DNA of 42,819 nucleotides from Candidatus Nanopelagicaceae bacterium (GCA_947461995.1 CANHNH010000006.1:1-42819), one strand, 5' to 3'. Counted from the first letter of the stretch, positions 29,119-38,755 are shown. Numbers and translations are program-made. The notes: generated by a model not told the origin, from the letters alone.

Positions 29119-30423
29119 TCAATCCGAAACTGGCTCTGCTTCAGGCGCCTGCGGTACAGGAATCTCCCGAGCTTCACGTTCAAGAAGAGCGGCAGCCACA
29201 GAGGGGGCCACGATGTCGATCTGCCAGGAGCGGGCCCCGAGTTTGGCCATAGCCTCTGATACCCCCGCCACATCAAGAGTGGATGTGCTTGTAACAGGTG
29301 GAGCCCAACAAATTCGGCGGATAATTTCGGGGGAGATTAAGTTTTCAACAGGAATGAAAAGTTCTTGGGCCAGATTTTCAATTGCAAATCTGGCGTGAGT
29401 AAGCGGTGCGTATTTTTCTGGAAACCTCTCTCGCCACAATTTGATTGGGGGCAGAGTATCGGCGCCGGATTTCATTGGTGGCCAATGATCTTCAGGAGTA
29501 GCCAGTGCAGATTCGATTGCCTCTAACCACGTAGGCATGTTTTCTAACCAGCGCGCTCGCATACCGATTGGGCGCAACGCTTTTTCTGCATCTTTTTTAG
29601 TAAGTGGCTTGTGAATTGCAAACTCAATAATTGCAGCGTCATTGAGTAATTTGCCGCTGGCAACATCATTGGCTTTTGCTATTTCATTTCGGGCTGTCCA
29701 TAGATTTTTAATAATCGCTAGCTGATCGCGTTTCTTAATTTTATGCATTCCCGAAGTGCGTCGCCATGGATCGATCCGCGGGGGAGCCGGTGGCGATAAT
29801 AAAATTGCCGCAAATTCTTGCTCCGCCCACGACCATTTTTTGGCATCACTGAGTAATTCATAAATCTTTTCGCGCAGCGCAACTAAAAGTTCAACATCTA
29901 AGGCCGCGTAGTTGAGCCATTCAGGCGGTAAAGGTCGGGTGGACCAATCAACTGCAGAGTGCTCTTTTGCAAGAGATACACCCATGAGAGATTCAAGCAA
30001 AGGCCCAAGCCCGACTCGTGGTAACCCTGCTATTCGTCCACCTAATTCAGTATCAAATAATTTTGATGGATTGATTCCAATTTCACGCAAGCACGGTAGG
30101 TCCTGAGTACTTGCGTGCAGAATTACTTCATCTGTATTAAGAAGTTCATTGAGTCGAGAAAAAAGCACATGTCCTGGACCAAAAGGGATTGGGTCAATTA
30201 AATGCAATCCACCATCTGTTCTCTTTATCTGAATCAGATATGCACGTGAACTGTATTTATAGCCCGAGGCACGTTCAGCATCTACTGCAAATGGACCTGA
30301 TCCATTTTCTAAATCATGCAGAGCAGCGATAAATTTTTCTTCTGTATCGACAACAGCTGGCACGCCGTGGGCCGGCGCTATTAACGGAATGGCAATAGGT
30401 GCAACAGGTTCGGTTTCGCTCAT
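29119..30423 (-). CDS. rnd: Ribonuclease D-like 3'-5' exonuclease with HRDC-type C-terminal region
   Basis: FAVDAERASGYKYSSRAYLIQIKR, ILHASTQDLPCLREIGI, FDTELGGRIAG, WLNYAALDVELLVALR. Confidence 0.9.
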   Translation of the reverse strand: MSETEPVAPIAIPLIAPAHGVPAVVDTEEKFIAALHDLENGSGPFAVDAERASGYKYSSRAYLIQIKRTDGGLHLIDPIPFGPGHVLFSRLNELLNTDEVILHASTQDLPCLREIGINPSKLFDTELGGRIAGLPRVGLGPLLESLMGVSLAKEHSAVDWSTRPLPPEWLNYAALDVELLVALREKIYELLSDAKKWSWAEQEFAAILLSPPAPPRIDPWRRTSGMHKIKKRDQLAIIKNLWTARNEIAKANDVASGKLLNDAAIIEFAIHKPLTKKDAEKALRPIGMRARWLENMPTWLEAIESALATPEDHWPPMKSGADTLPPIKLWRERFPEKYAPLTHARFAIENLAQELFIPVENLISPEIIRRICWAPPVTSTSTLDVAGVSEAMAKLGARSWQIDIVAPSVAAALLEREAREIPVPQAPEAEPVSD

Positions 30424-30426
30424 ACT

Positions 30427-31005
30427 TTATTTACGTTTAGCTGAAGTAATCGCTGATACACCTTCAGGAATTGGTGGCAAACCTGCAACTTCTGAAATTA
30501 AGTTGCACCAGCCTTCGATGTGTTTGATTAGATCACGTGGATCATCAACGATTGGACTCCAGGACGCGCGAATCTCCATCTCTGATTCATCATTGCGTGG
30601 GGATAGCTTTCCAAAAGAGGCACTCGATACTCGCGTGACTGTTCCGCTAGGTGCGTTGAATTCGCATCCGGCATTAGTGATGGATTCAAGAAACCAACTC
30701 CAACCTACTTCAGGAAGGAGAGGATCTTCTTGCATCATTACATCAACATCTGCACGTACAAAAGTTACACAGCGAAATTCTCCTTCCCATGTGTCTTGTC
30801 CACCAGGTTCATGCAAAAGTACAAAGCGTCCGGATGCAATCTCATCTTCGGCATCGCCAAATAAACCATTACTGACATCGGCGGAGAATGCAAAAGAATA
30901 CGTTGCTAATTTTTGTGGAGCCGGAACTTCTTCAAGAATGATTTCTGCGCGTGGAGTAATTAATCGAAGATGATCAATTAACTTATCAAAGGCAAATGAA
31001 TCCAC
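30427..31005 (-). CDS. DUF3000 family protein
   Basis: 192 aa, immediately upstream of rnd as in other actinobacteria; PHELG-type segment ESMTNAGCEF-like; GTG start preceded by TAGAGT-N6. Confidence 0.8.
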   Translation of the reverse strand: MDSFAFDKLIDHLRLITPRAEIILEEVPAPQKLATYSFAFSADVSNGLFGDAEDEIASGRFVLLHEPGGQDTWEGEFRCVTFVRADVDVMMQEDPLLPEVGWSWFLESITNAGCEFNAPSGTVTRVSSASFGKLSPRNDESEMEIRASWSPIVDDPRDLIKHIEGWCNLISEVAGLPPIPEGVSAITSAKRK

Positions 31006-31065
31006 TGGCTAACTCTAAATCTCATCTTCCTGCGAACGTGGGAGGCAGGGCTGTACTCTTCGTCA

Positions 31066-31917
31066 ATGGCTTCAATATTGGCACTCTTATCTAGCGCCCT
31101 GTGGGGTTCAGCTGATTTCTTCGGCGGAAAGTTAAGTAAGAAATACGCACCGATTCTCGTTTTAGGTATGACTCAAGCAATCGGTTTGTTATTTGGAATT
31201 ACATTGGTGTTATTAAGTGGAGAACTTTTTGGCCCTAATCCACCAAATGCTTTTGGCGATGGTGGATATTTCTTTGCAGGTGCAGTTGCGGGAGTATCTG
31301 GTTATCTTGGATTAATTTGTTTGTACGCAGGATTATCTACAGGTCGCATGGGGGTTGTTTCACCAATTAGCGCTTTGAGTGCTGTCATTCCACTAACGGT
31401 CGCACTGTTAGCTGGAGAAGTTCTCACAGCGGCACAAGCTATTGGAGTTGTTGTTGCACTAGTTGGAGCATTTTGTGCCAGCGGACCTGAACTATCGCAA
31501 GGATTATCTCCGAAGCCATTGATTTTGGCACTTGGAGCCGCAGCTGGATTTGGAACCGCGATGACTTTTATGGCAATGGGATCGCAATCTAGTGCGTTGA
31601 TGACAATGGTAATGATGAGATCTGTAACTTTTATCGTAACAATTTTCCTAGCAATTAGATATCGAACCGTAGGAAATTTTGAAAAATCGGAAATTCCAGT
31701 TCTGGTCTTTGTTGGAGTTTCAGATTTCTTGGCGAATCTATTACTGGGTGTGGCTACTAATTTTGGATTAGTTTCCCTTGTGATGGTTCTTGGATCAATT
31801 TATCCAATAGTTACTGCATTGATGGCATTTAAATTTCTGAATGAGCGCTTACACAGAGTTCAGTATGTCGGAATTGTTTTGGCAGTTGCTGGCGTAGCTC
31901 TTATTTCTGCGTTCTAA
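31066..31917 (+). CDS. EamA/DMT family transporter
   Basis: About 10 TM segments; LSSALWGSADFFGGKLSKK, VSPISALSAVIPLTVALLAGEVL, FLNERLHRVQYVGIVLAVAGVALIS. Confidence 0.88.
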   Translation: MASILALLSSALWGSADFFGGKLSKKYAPILVLGMTQAIGLLFGITLVLLSGELFGPNPPNAFGDGGYFFAGAVAGVSGYLGLICLYAGLSTGRMGVVSPISALSAVIPLTVALLAGEVLTAAQAIGVVVALVGAFCASGPELSQGLSPKPLILALGAAAGFGTAMTFMAMGSQSSALMTMVMMRSVTFIVTIFLAIRYRTVGNFEKSEIPVLVFVGVSDFLANLLLGVATNFGLVSLVMVLGSIYPIVTALMAFKFLNERLHRVQYVGIVLAVAGVALISAF

Positions 31918-32395
31918 AAATCGCAGAATAAAAAGTTGTATCTGCGGTGACTTTCTTTGTGAGACTCTCGGCGTGATTTAAGAATCTTTCGAAGTCGAAA
32001 ATATCCGTACCGCCACGTGCGGTTGTAATACTTAATTCGAGAATCTCAACTGCGTTGTGTTCAAGTAAGTAGGTAATAAATGAAGCGCCACCTTCGATAA
32101 GAACATTTTCACCAAATTCGTGGCTAGCTTTGATGATTCCTTCACATGGATCCATATTCCACACGTGAGCTGCAGGCAAATTTGGATGCGGATTGCGCGA
32201 GATAACAACGAGAGGCACTGGCGTTTTTACATATGGTTCGTTTCGAGCCGTATTTCCGCCGATGATTATGCAATCAGCCTTTCGGCGCCGTTCTAGAAAG
32301 ATAGATCTATCAGCAGTTGAAGTGACCTGTGACGAGGAGCCGTCAATGCAGGTGGAGCCGTCAACGCCTGCAACTATCGTGGCAGTCACGCTCAT
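31901..32395 (-). CDS. RibD C-terminal / dihydrofolate-reductase-like pyrimidine reductase family protein
   Basis: MSVTATIVAGVDGSTCIDGSSSQVTS...RRRKADCIIIGGNTARNEPYV...VLIEGGASFITYLLE; start 32395 preceded by AAGGGGGAACC. Confidence 0.84.
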   Translation of the reverse strand: MSVTATIVAGVDGSTCIDGSSSQVTSTADRSIFLERRRKADCIIIGGNTARNEPYVKTPVPLVVISRNPHPNLPAAHVWNMDPCEGIIKASHEFGENVLIEGGASFITYLLEHNAVEILELSITTARGGTDIFDFERFLNHAESLTKKVTADTTFYSAIFRTQK

Positions 32396-32450
32396 GGTTC
32401 CCCCTTGGACCAGATAAAAGATGTCAGTGCCCATGTCTATCGTAAGGCTC

Positions 32451-32645
32451 ATGATCATTGACTGCGATACATGTATAAAGAAAAATATCGAATGCTCAGA
32501 GTGCGTCGTATCCTTTTTTATTGGCGCACCTGCACGCGCTGAAATATCTCCTCGAGTTCATTCAGCAATTACTCTGCTTGCATCTCGCGAGATAGGTAAG
32601 GAGCTCAAATTTGAGAGCGCCCAACAAGGCCAGCAAACGGGCTAG
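32451..32645 (+). CDS. Small Cys-rich (CxxC...CxxC) hypothetical protein
   Basis: MIIDCDTCIKKNIECSECVVSFFIGAPAR...; TATCGT-N7-ATG upstream; coding strand otherwise unoccupied. Confidence 0.7.
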   Translation: MIIDCDTCIKKNIECSECVVSFFIGAPARAEISPRVHSAITLLASREIGKELKFESAQQGQQTG

Positions 32646-32739
32646 ATTGGGCGAATTTTCGAAATTCTTCTCTATTTCTCAGGCTCGTACGCGCGTCCTG
32701 AGTTGAGGCGTGTACTTCTAACAGGTTAACCTCGTAACC

Positions 32740-33756
32740 ATGCAATTAACGAGACGAAGTACTGGAACAGCACTTGTGCTCGTTCTGGCGCTGATCTCAA
32801 CCCTCTTTGTTGCCCCACAAGCCCAGGCAGCGCCGTCTCTGGCAGAAATCCAAGCCAAGGTGAGAGCGCTAGAAGAAGACGCAACTTCTGCGGCAGAAGG
32901 TGCGCAAGAAGCAAAAGTTAAGTTAGCAACTCTTACAAAGACATTAACCGGAATTAAACAAAAGGCAGCCGTTCAAGGTCAAAATGTTTCGGAGCTTTCA
33001 AAATCACTCGGCGCTATAGCAATTAATCAATACAAAAATGGCGGCTTAAGTCAGAGTCTTGAACTCTTATTTTCATCAGACCCAACTCTTTATTTATCTG
33101 CAGCCGGTTCACTCGATGCTCTTACTCGACGAAAATCAATTCAGCTCAACAAGTTTGAGGCGGCCGAACAAAGACTCAATGCAACCACTCTGACAGTTGC
33201 TGACAAAGTAGCTCTGATTGCCGCAGCCCAAAAGAAGTATCAAGCGCAAGCTCGCCTTGCTCAATCTAAATTGGCGGAAGCAGAAAAATTATTGGCTCAA
33301 CTTAAAAAAGAAGACAGAGAACGTCTAGCTCGGTTGGCTGAAGAGCAAGAAAATGCTGATCAAGCATCCTCTCTTGAAGCGGCTAAGGGGGCACAAGGAG
33401 TTTCAGGGCGAGCAGGTGTGGCCCTTAAATATGCGCTCAAACAAATTGGCGATCGCTATGTTTTCGGCGCAGCAGGACTTACAACATGGGATTGCTCAGG
33501 TTTAACTATGCGCGCATTCGCTACATCTGGTGTCTCGTTGCCTCATTCTTCAGCTGCTCAATTTCGTTACGGCAAATTGATATCGCGTTCAAATCTCAAA
33601 CCAGGGGATTTAGTATTTTTCGGTTCGCCAGTTTCCCATGTTGGTATTTACTTAGGGGGCGGAAGAATGGTTCACGCCCCACGTTCAGGATCGCGCGTAA
33701 AAGTTGCGACCATGGATATGGGACGTAAGAAATTTAGAGGTGGAAGACGTTTATAA
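32740..33756 (+). CDS. Secreted NlpC/P60 peptidoglycan endopeptidase with coiled-coil N-terminal region
   Basis: Signal peptide STGTALVLVLALISTLFVAPQAQAA; catalytic WDCSGLTMRAFATSGVSLPHSS, KPGDLVFFGSPVSHVGIYLGGGRMVHAP. Confidence 0.94.
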   Translation: MQLTRRSTGTALVLVLALISTLFVAPQAQAAPSLAEIQAKVRALEEDATSAAEGAQEAKVKLATLTKTLTGIKQKAAVQGQNVSELSKSLGAIAINQYKNGGLSQSLELLFSSDPTLYLSAAGSLDALTRRKSIQLNKFEAAEQRLNATTLTVADKVALIAAAQKKYQAQARLAQSKLAEAEKLLAQLKKEDRERLARLAEEQENADQASSLEAAKGAQGVSGRAGVALKYALKQIGDRYVFGAAGLTTWDCSGLTMRAFATSGVSLPHSSAAQFRYGKLISRSNLKPGDLVFFGSPVSHVGIYLGGGRMVHAPRSGSRVKVATMDMGRKKFRGGRRL

Positions 33757-34891
33757 AAAAATTCTCGTCATAACAAATGATTTTGGCCCACGTACGGGCG
33801 GAATCGAAACATTTGTGATGGGATTACTTGAGAGAATTTCCGGTCACACGGTTACTGTCTTTACATCTTCACAAGGCGATACTGCCGAATATGATCAGTT
33901 TTGGTTAGAAAAATTTGGTGTACAGGTAATTCGGGATCGCAGCAAAATTTTGCTCCCATCGTGGCGCGTAACAAGAGCAGCGAAACAAATTGTTAATACC
34001 CACGATATTGATGTCCTTGTTTTCGGCGCTGCCGCTCCGCTTGCATTAATGGCACCAGTTTTGCGCAAAGCAGGAGTAAAGAAAATAATCGCTCTGACTC
34101 ATGGACACGAAGTGTGGTGGGCAAGAATATTCCCATTCAATTTAGCCATGAAACGAATTGGAAATTCAGTTAGTCACCTCACGTATTTGGGAGAATTCAC
34201 TCGCAGAGCAATTTCACGCTCCTTAACACAAGCAAGTACATATGCAATGGTCAAAATTGCTCCAGGAATTGATACTTCACATTTCATTCCACAACCAGAT
34301 TCGATGCAAAAGCGGATTGAATTGGGATTAGAAGCCAAGAAAATTATCATCAGTGTCGGACGCCTTGTGCATCGAAAAGGCCAGGACAAATTAATTGAAG
34401 CATTACCCGCCGTTCTGCGGAAAATCCCAAATGCACATCTTCTCTTAGTTGGCGAAGGTCCCTATAGATCTCATTTAGAAAAATTGGTTAAGAAATTCTC
34501 ACTGAGAGAGAATGTAACTTTTGCAGGAAGAATTATGTACGACAAACTACCAAGCTATTTATCTGCCGCCGATGTATTTGCTATGCCTTCTCGATCACGA
34601 TTTTTTGGTTTAGAAGTTGAAGGTCTTGGAATTGTTTATCTAGAAGCTAGCGCGTGTGGCATTCCCGTGGTCGCAGGAAATTCAGGAGGAGCACCAGATG
34701 CAGTTCTTGAAGGTGTCACTGGATTGTGCGTGGATGGCACAGATGTGGATCAAGTAGCAGGAGCAATCATTGAGTTGTGCGGTGATGCCAAGAAAGCATC
34801 AAACATGGGTTCGGCAGGACGCAATTGGGTTGTCGACCAATGGCGATGGGAAATTTGGTCTAATGAATTTAACTCACTTTTGGTGGGTTAA
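33740..34891 (+). CDS. GT4-family glycosyltransferase, PimB-like mannosyltransferase
   Basis: ILVITNDFGPRTGGIETFVMGLL, ISVGRLVHRKGQDKLIEALP, FFGLEVEGLGIVYLEASACGIPVVAG; exact start uncertain (GTG 33740 or TTG 33704), overlaps the NlpC/P60 3' end. Confidence 0.88.
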   Translation: MEDVYKKILVITNDFGPRTGGIETFVMGLLERISGHTVTVFTSSQGDTAEYDQFWLEKFGVQVIRDRSKILLPSWRVTRAAKQIVNTHDIDVLVFGAAAPLALMAPVLRKAGVKKIIALTHGHEVWWARIFPFNLAMKRIGNSVSHLTYLGEFTRRAISRSLTQASTYAMVKIAPGIDTSHFIPQPDSMQKRIELGLEAKKIIISVGRLVHRKGQDKLIEALPAVLRKIPNAHLLLVGEGPYRSHLEKLVKKFSLRENVTFAGRIMYDKLPSYLSAADVFAMPSRSRFFGLEVEGLGIVYLEASACGIPVVAGNSGGAPDAVLEGVTGLCVDGTDVDQVAGAIIELCGDAKKASNMGSAGRNWVVDQWRWEIWSNEFNSLLVG

Positions 34892-35503
34892 CAAACCAAT
34901 TTTCTTTGCGGCAATAACCGCTTGAATCCTATTTTTTGAATCTAGTTTTCTGTAGATAGAGGCTAGATGCGTTTTCACTGTTGCTTGTGTAATAAAGAGA
35001 TCCAATCCGATATCACCAGAACTCAAACCATCAGAAAGCTTTTCGAGTACCTGAATCTCACGCACCGTTAGAGCATTCGCATCGTGATCTTTCTTTAAAA
35101 TTCGCGAAATTCCTTGGGCGCTAAATGAGAGAGGTGCGATAAAAGAGTGTTCGACGGCTGATATTAATTCGGCCAGTGCCGCGCTCTTTTCAACGAATGC
35201 ACTTGCACCTGATTTCATAACTGTGAGCAAATAATCTTGGGCTGAATTTAACGTCAGCACAACTATTCCGATTCGACTCGAGATGGAACGAGCCCAAGAG
35301 ACTATTTCTAGGCCATTTCCATCTGGCAACGATAAATCAACGATTATGACTTGTGGATTTGTATGAGCAATTTGTGCACGCGCCTCTGCAATTGTGCCGA
35401 CTTCGCCAACACAAATATGTCCGGCTCTAGATAGCGCGCTCTTTATTCCGGCCCTGACACTTTCGTGGTCATCAATGATTAAAACTGTCAACGGCTGCTT
35501 CAT
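34874..35503 (-). CDS. NarL/LuxR-family response regulator
   Basis: Receiver VLIIDDHESVRAGIKSAL...VIIVDLSLPDGNG...; LuxR HTH LTVREIQVLEKLSDGLSSGDIGLDLFITQATVKTHLASIYRKLDSKNRIQAV. Confidence 0.94.
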   Translation of the reverse strand: MKQPLTVLIIDDHESVRAGIKSALSRAGHICVGEVGTIAEARAQIAHTNPQVIIVDLSLPDGNGLEIVSWARSISSRIGIVVLTLNSAQDYLLTVMKSGASAFVEKSAALAELISAVEHSFIAPLSFSAQGISRILKKDHDANALTVREIQVLEKLSDGLSSGDIGLDLFITQATVKTHLASIYRKLDSKNRIQAVIAAKKIGLLTHQK

Positions 35504-36075
35504 GAAGAAATATCAAATACATAGTTTATGCCTTGTGAAGTGCTCGACATGATTAGTTCACTTCCTATTGAAGAACAGCGTTCTTGAATTCCTCGGATTC
35601 CAAATCCAGAAGTAGCTAAAGGATCCATTCCTTTACCGTTATCGCTGTAGGTATATTTCCCTCCATTTTCACTCTTCTTAATTGAAATTTCTATAACGCT
35701 AGCCCCAGAGTGTTTAATTGAATTCCGAACGAGTTCGGTAGAAATAGCCAGTAATTCTTCTCGATTGTAAGTTGATAATTCGTAATCTTCTTGAATAATT
35801 CTTAATTCAACCGAAGAATTCATCTCATGGAGGACACTTAGCAAAGAATCTTCCAGGGAAATTGATTTAGGAATCCGTAGGTTAAAGATTTCACTACGAA
35901 CACTTTCAATGATGGTCGATACCTTGAAAAGTATTTTCCGAATTTCTATTCGTGTCTCAGGAGGGGTATCCGGGGCAGCGAGTAATAAATCGAGAGAATA
36001 TGAAAGCGCGACGAGATCTTGTGCGATTCCGTCATGTAGTTCTTGAGCGATTTTAATTCGCTCGGGTTGCATCAC
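35500..36075 (-). CDS. Minimal NarL/DesK-type histidine kinase (HisKA_3 + HATPase only)
   Basis: Starts at the H-box: ERIKIAQELHDGIAQDLVALSYSLDLLL; N-box STELVRNSIKHSGAS; SDNGKGMDP, SGFGIRGIQERC; no sensor domain. Confidence 0.92.
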   Translation of the reverse strand: MMQPERIKIAQELHDGIAQDLVALSYSLDLLLAAPDTPPETRIEIRKILFKVSTIIESVRSEIFNLRIPKSISLEDSLLSVLHEMNSSVELRIIQEDYELSTYNREELLAISTELVRNSIKHSGASVIEISIKKSENGGKYTYSDNGKGMDPLATSGFGIRGIQERCSSIGSELIMSSTSQGINYVFDISS

Positions 36076-37866
36076 TTAATTGGTAAAGAGGGCAGCAATT
36101 TCTGTTGCGAATTCTTTTCCAATCACATGGCGCTTCAGTGAGAGTTTTGCCGTTAGCTGACCGCCAGCAATAGTGAAATCCGTTGGAAGAATCTTAAATT
36201 TACGGATGGATTCGGCGCGACTAACAGCTTTATTTGCTTCATCTACAGCAGTTTGAATCACGGCAATTAGATCTGGATCATTCGTTAAATCAGCTAACGA
36301 AGCCCCTTCTTTCTTATTTGCTAAAACCCATGTCTTCAACGCGTCTTGATCAATTGTGATTAATGATGCAATAAATGGTTGATTGTCTCCGACCACCATG
36401 CACTGGCTGATCAGCGGATGCGCCCGCAGTCTGTCTTCAAGAACTGCTGGTGCAACATTTTTACCACCAGCTGTGACAATCAATTCCTTTTTGCGTCCAA
36501 CAATGTAAAGGAATCCTTCATCATCTAACTTGCCAAGATCGCCGGAATGAAACCATCGATCTCCTGAGAAAACTTCCGAATTTGCTGCATCATTTTTCCA
36601 ATAACCTTGCATAACTATTGGGCCTTTGATCAGAACTTCTCCGTCATCGGCAATTTTTATAGTCGTTCCAGGAATTGGTCGTCCTACAGAACCAACTTTG
36701 ATTTTATTCGTAAGGTTTAGAGTCGCACCAGCTGTAGTTTCAGTAAGCCCGTAGCCTTCAAGAATCGTGATTCCTGCACCGCGATAAAAATGACCAAGGC
36801 GTTCGCCAAGTGGCGCCCCACCAGAGATTGCAGCTTCTACTCGACCGCCTAAACCATTACGTATTTTTGAAAATACTAGCTTGTCAAATAGTCCGTGCTT
36901 TAAACGCAGTGATGGAGAAATTTTTCCGCTTTCAATTGCCTTGCTGTATGCGATTGCGACATCAGCTGCTTTTCTAAAAATTTTACCTTTACCCGCCGCA
37001 TCTGCCTTTGCTTCGGCGCCGTTGTAAACCTTTTCAAATATACGAGGCACTGCAAGTACAAATGTAGGTTTAAATGAAGCAAGATCAAGGGGTAAGCGCC
37101 CAACTGGATCGCTGCAATGCGCCATATGTAATCCTGCTGCAACGGAACCTATCTGAATCATGCGACCAAAGACGTGGGCCACAGGTAAGAATAGAAGTGT
37201 CGAAGCACCTGGTTTGAGAAATAAATCGCTGGCAGCTTGTACAACGTTTCCACATTCAGATAAGAAATTTGCGTGTGTAATCTGTACACCTTTGGGTTTT
37301 CCAGTGGTGCCAGATGTGTAGATAAGAGTTGCTAAAGTTTCTGGAAGCAAGGCATTTCGGCGCTTTTCGATTTCGTCATCGCCAACTGCTGCGCCATCGT
37401 AGGCCAGAGTTGCAAGTACATTTTCAGTCATCGTCCACATCTGTTTTGTGTGAGCAGGTAAGACAGTTTTAGTCAGATCTCGCAATGCTGGAGTTTCTAC
37501 AATAACTGCAACAGCTCCAGAATCGTTGAGGATCCAATCGATTTGCTCGGCAGAAGATGTGTCATAAATAGGAACCACACAGCCACCGGCATACCAAATT
37601 GCAAAATCGAGAATCGTCCATTCGTACCGAGTACGAGACATGATTGCTACTCGATCACTAATATTTATTCCAGCTGCGATTAATCCTTTTGCGGTAGCTC
37701 TTACTTCAGATTCAAACTCTTTTGCAGTAACACTCTGCCAACCATCACCGAGTGGGCGCGAAAGCATGATGCGTTCAGGTTCAAACCACGCACGTTCAGC
37801 AACAAGATTCGTGAGGTTTCCGGCGTTGGCATCGGCCACAAGGGCGGGAATTGAGATCTCATTCAT
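36076..37866 (-). CDS. AMP-dependent long-chain fatty acid-CoA ligase (FadD15-like)
   Basis: LIYTSGTTGKPKGVQITHAN, GAPLGERLGHFYRGAGITILEGYGLTETTA, GDRWFHSGDLGKLDDEGFLYIVGRKKELIVTAGGKNVAP. Confidence 0.95.
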   Translation of the reverse strand: MNEISIPALVADANAGNLTNLVAERAWFEPERIMLSRPLGDGWQSVTAKEFESEVRATAKGLIAAGINISDRVAIMSRTRYEWTILDFAIWYAGGCVVPIYDTSSAEQIDWILNDSGAVAVIVETPALRDLTKTVLPAHTKQMWTMTENVLATLAYDGAAVGDDEIEKRRNALLPETLATLIYTSGTTGKPKGVQITHANFLSECGNVVQAASDLFLKPGASTLLFLPVAHVFGRMIQIGSVAAGLHMAHCSDPVGRLPLDLASFKPTFVLAVPRIFEKVYNGAEAKADAAGKGKIFRKAADVAIAYSKAIESGKISPSLRLKHGLFDKLVFSKIRNGLGGRVEAAISGGAPLGERLGHFYRGAGITILEGYGLTETTAGATLNLTNKIKVGSVGRPIPGTTIKIADDGEVLIKGPIVMQGYWKNDAANSEVFSGDRWFHSGDLGKLDDEGFLYIVGRKKELIVTAGGKNVAPAVLEDRLRAHPLISQCMVVGDNQPFIASLITIDQDALKTWVLANKKEGASLADLTNDPDLIAVIQTAVDEANKAVSRAESIRKFKILPTDFTIAGGQLTAKLSLKRHVIGKEFATEIAALFTN

Positions 37867-37932
37867 ATGGCTAACGCTAGCGTGAGAGGGTTATTTTGCG
37901 AAAGAGGTAATACTTAGCGGTAACCTGTGCCC

Positions 37933-38370
37933 ATGAGCGACGTAAGCACTTCAACTATTTCTATAGATGCCCCACTCGAGACCGTGCGAGCCATCCTCTT
38001 TGACTTGGCCGCATATCCAACCTGGTCCACTGCCATCAAGAGCGCAGAGGTAAAAGAGAGCGATGATCAGGGTCGCGCAACTTCCGTAAAAGTTTCTATC
38101 GACGCTGGAATGATGAAGGATCGAGTTCTACTTAACTACGACTGGAGCAAAGCCCCAGAGCGTCTTGAGTTCTCACTTGAAGATGCAGATTTATTAACTG
38201 CTATGAATGGTGCATACATCACCAAAGCAATCGACGCTGACACAACTTCTGTTACCTATGAACTTGGCGTTGAGGTATCGCTACCGATTCCTTCGATGAT
38301 GCGTACAAAGGCAGAAAAAGCCACAATTGATCAAGCACTGGCTCAACTTAAAGAGCACGCTGAAAACTAA
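37933..38370 (+). CDS. SRPBCC family protein
   Basis: MSDVSTSTISIDAPLETVRAILFDLAAYPTWSTAIKSAEV; conserved position near fadD15/pimB/plsC in actinobacteria; ATG 37933 favoured by TAACCT-N6. Confidence 0.85.
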   Translation: MSDVSTSTISIDAPLETVRAILFDLAAYPTWSTAIKSAEVKESDDQGRATSVKVSIDAGMMKDRVLLNYDWSKAPERLEFSLEDADLLTAMNGAYITKAIDADTTSVTYELGVEVSLPIPSMMRTKAEKATIDQALAQLKEHAEN

Positions 38371-38394
38371 TTTTAGATCAGCATCACAGCTTGA

Positions 38395-38670
38395 TTACAA
38401 CTCCACGCCATCTTCTTGATTATTCTCTCGTCGCAACCATCGTTTGATTGCAACCTGGGCGCTTAAAAGAAATTTTCGTAAACCTGGCCATGAAGGATTA
38501 GGTTGCTCGAAGTGATTTTCATCAAGAGCATCGATTCTTTCTAAATCATCTAAATAAGTATTTGGAGTTGATTCATCGAGTGATAATCCTGCGACCATAG
38601 ATTCAAACTCAGAGTTAATGAGATCGATCTCGTCATCGCTGGGATCCTTGGGCGCTGGGGTATCACTCAC
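38395..38670 (-). CDS. Conserved hypothetical acidic protein
   Basis: MSDTPAPKDPSDDEIDLINSEFESMVAGLSLDE...; position between SRPBCC and plsC; GTG start at 38670 assumed. Confidence 0.65.
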   Translation of the reverse strand: MSDTPAPKDPSDDEIDLINSEFESMVAGLSLDESTPNTYLDDLERIDALDENHFEQPNPSWPGLRKFLLSAQVAIKRWLRRENNQEDGVEL

Positions 38671-38711
38671 GCTCAAATAGTGGCACATGGGCAGGCATCC
38701 ACTAAATTAGG

Positions 38712-38723
38712 AACACTAGTGTT
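38712..38723. promoter_or_regulatory. 12-bp perfect palindrome AACACTAGTGTT upstream of plsC
   Basis: Direct reading of the sequence, 32 bp before the plsC ATG. Confidence 0.5.
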
Positions 38724-38755
38724 GAGCAACATATTAGCAGCAAGAAGGAGTCAGG

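Noticed and set aside
30389-30973. 194-aa plus-strand ORF antisense to DUF3000
   Set aside because: Fully covers the conserved DUF3000 gene on the other strand; translation is compositionally shadow-like and lacks recognisable features.
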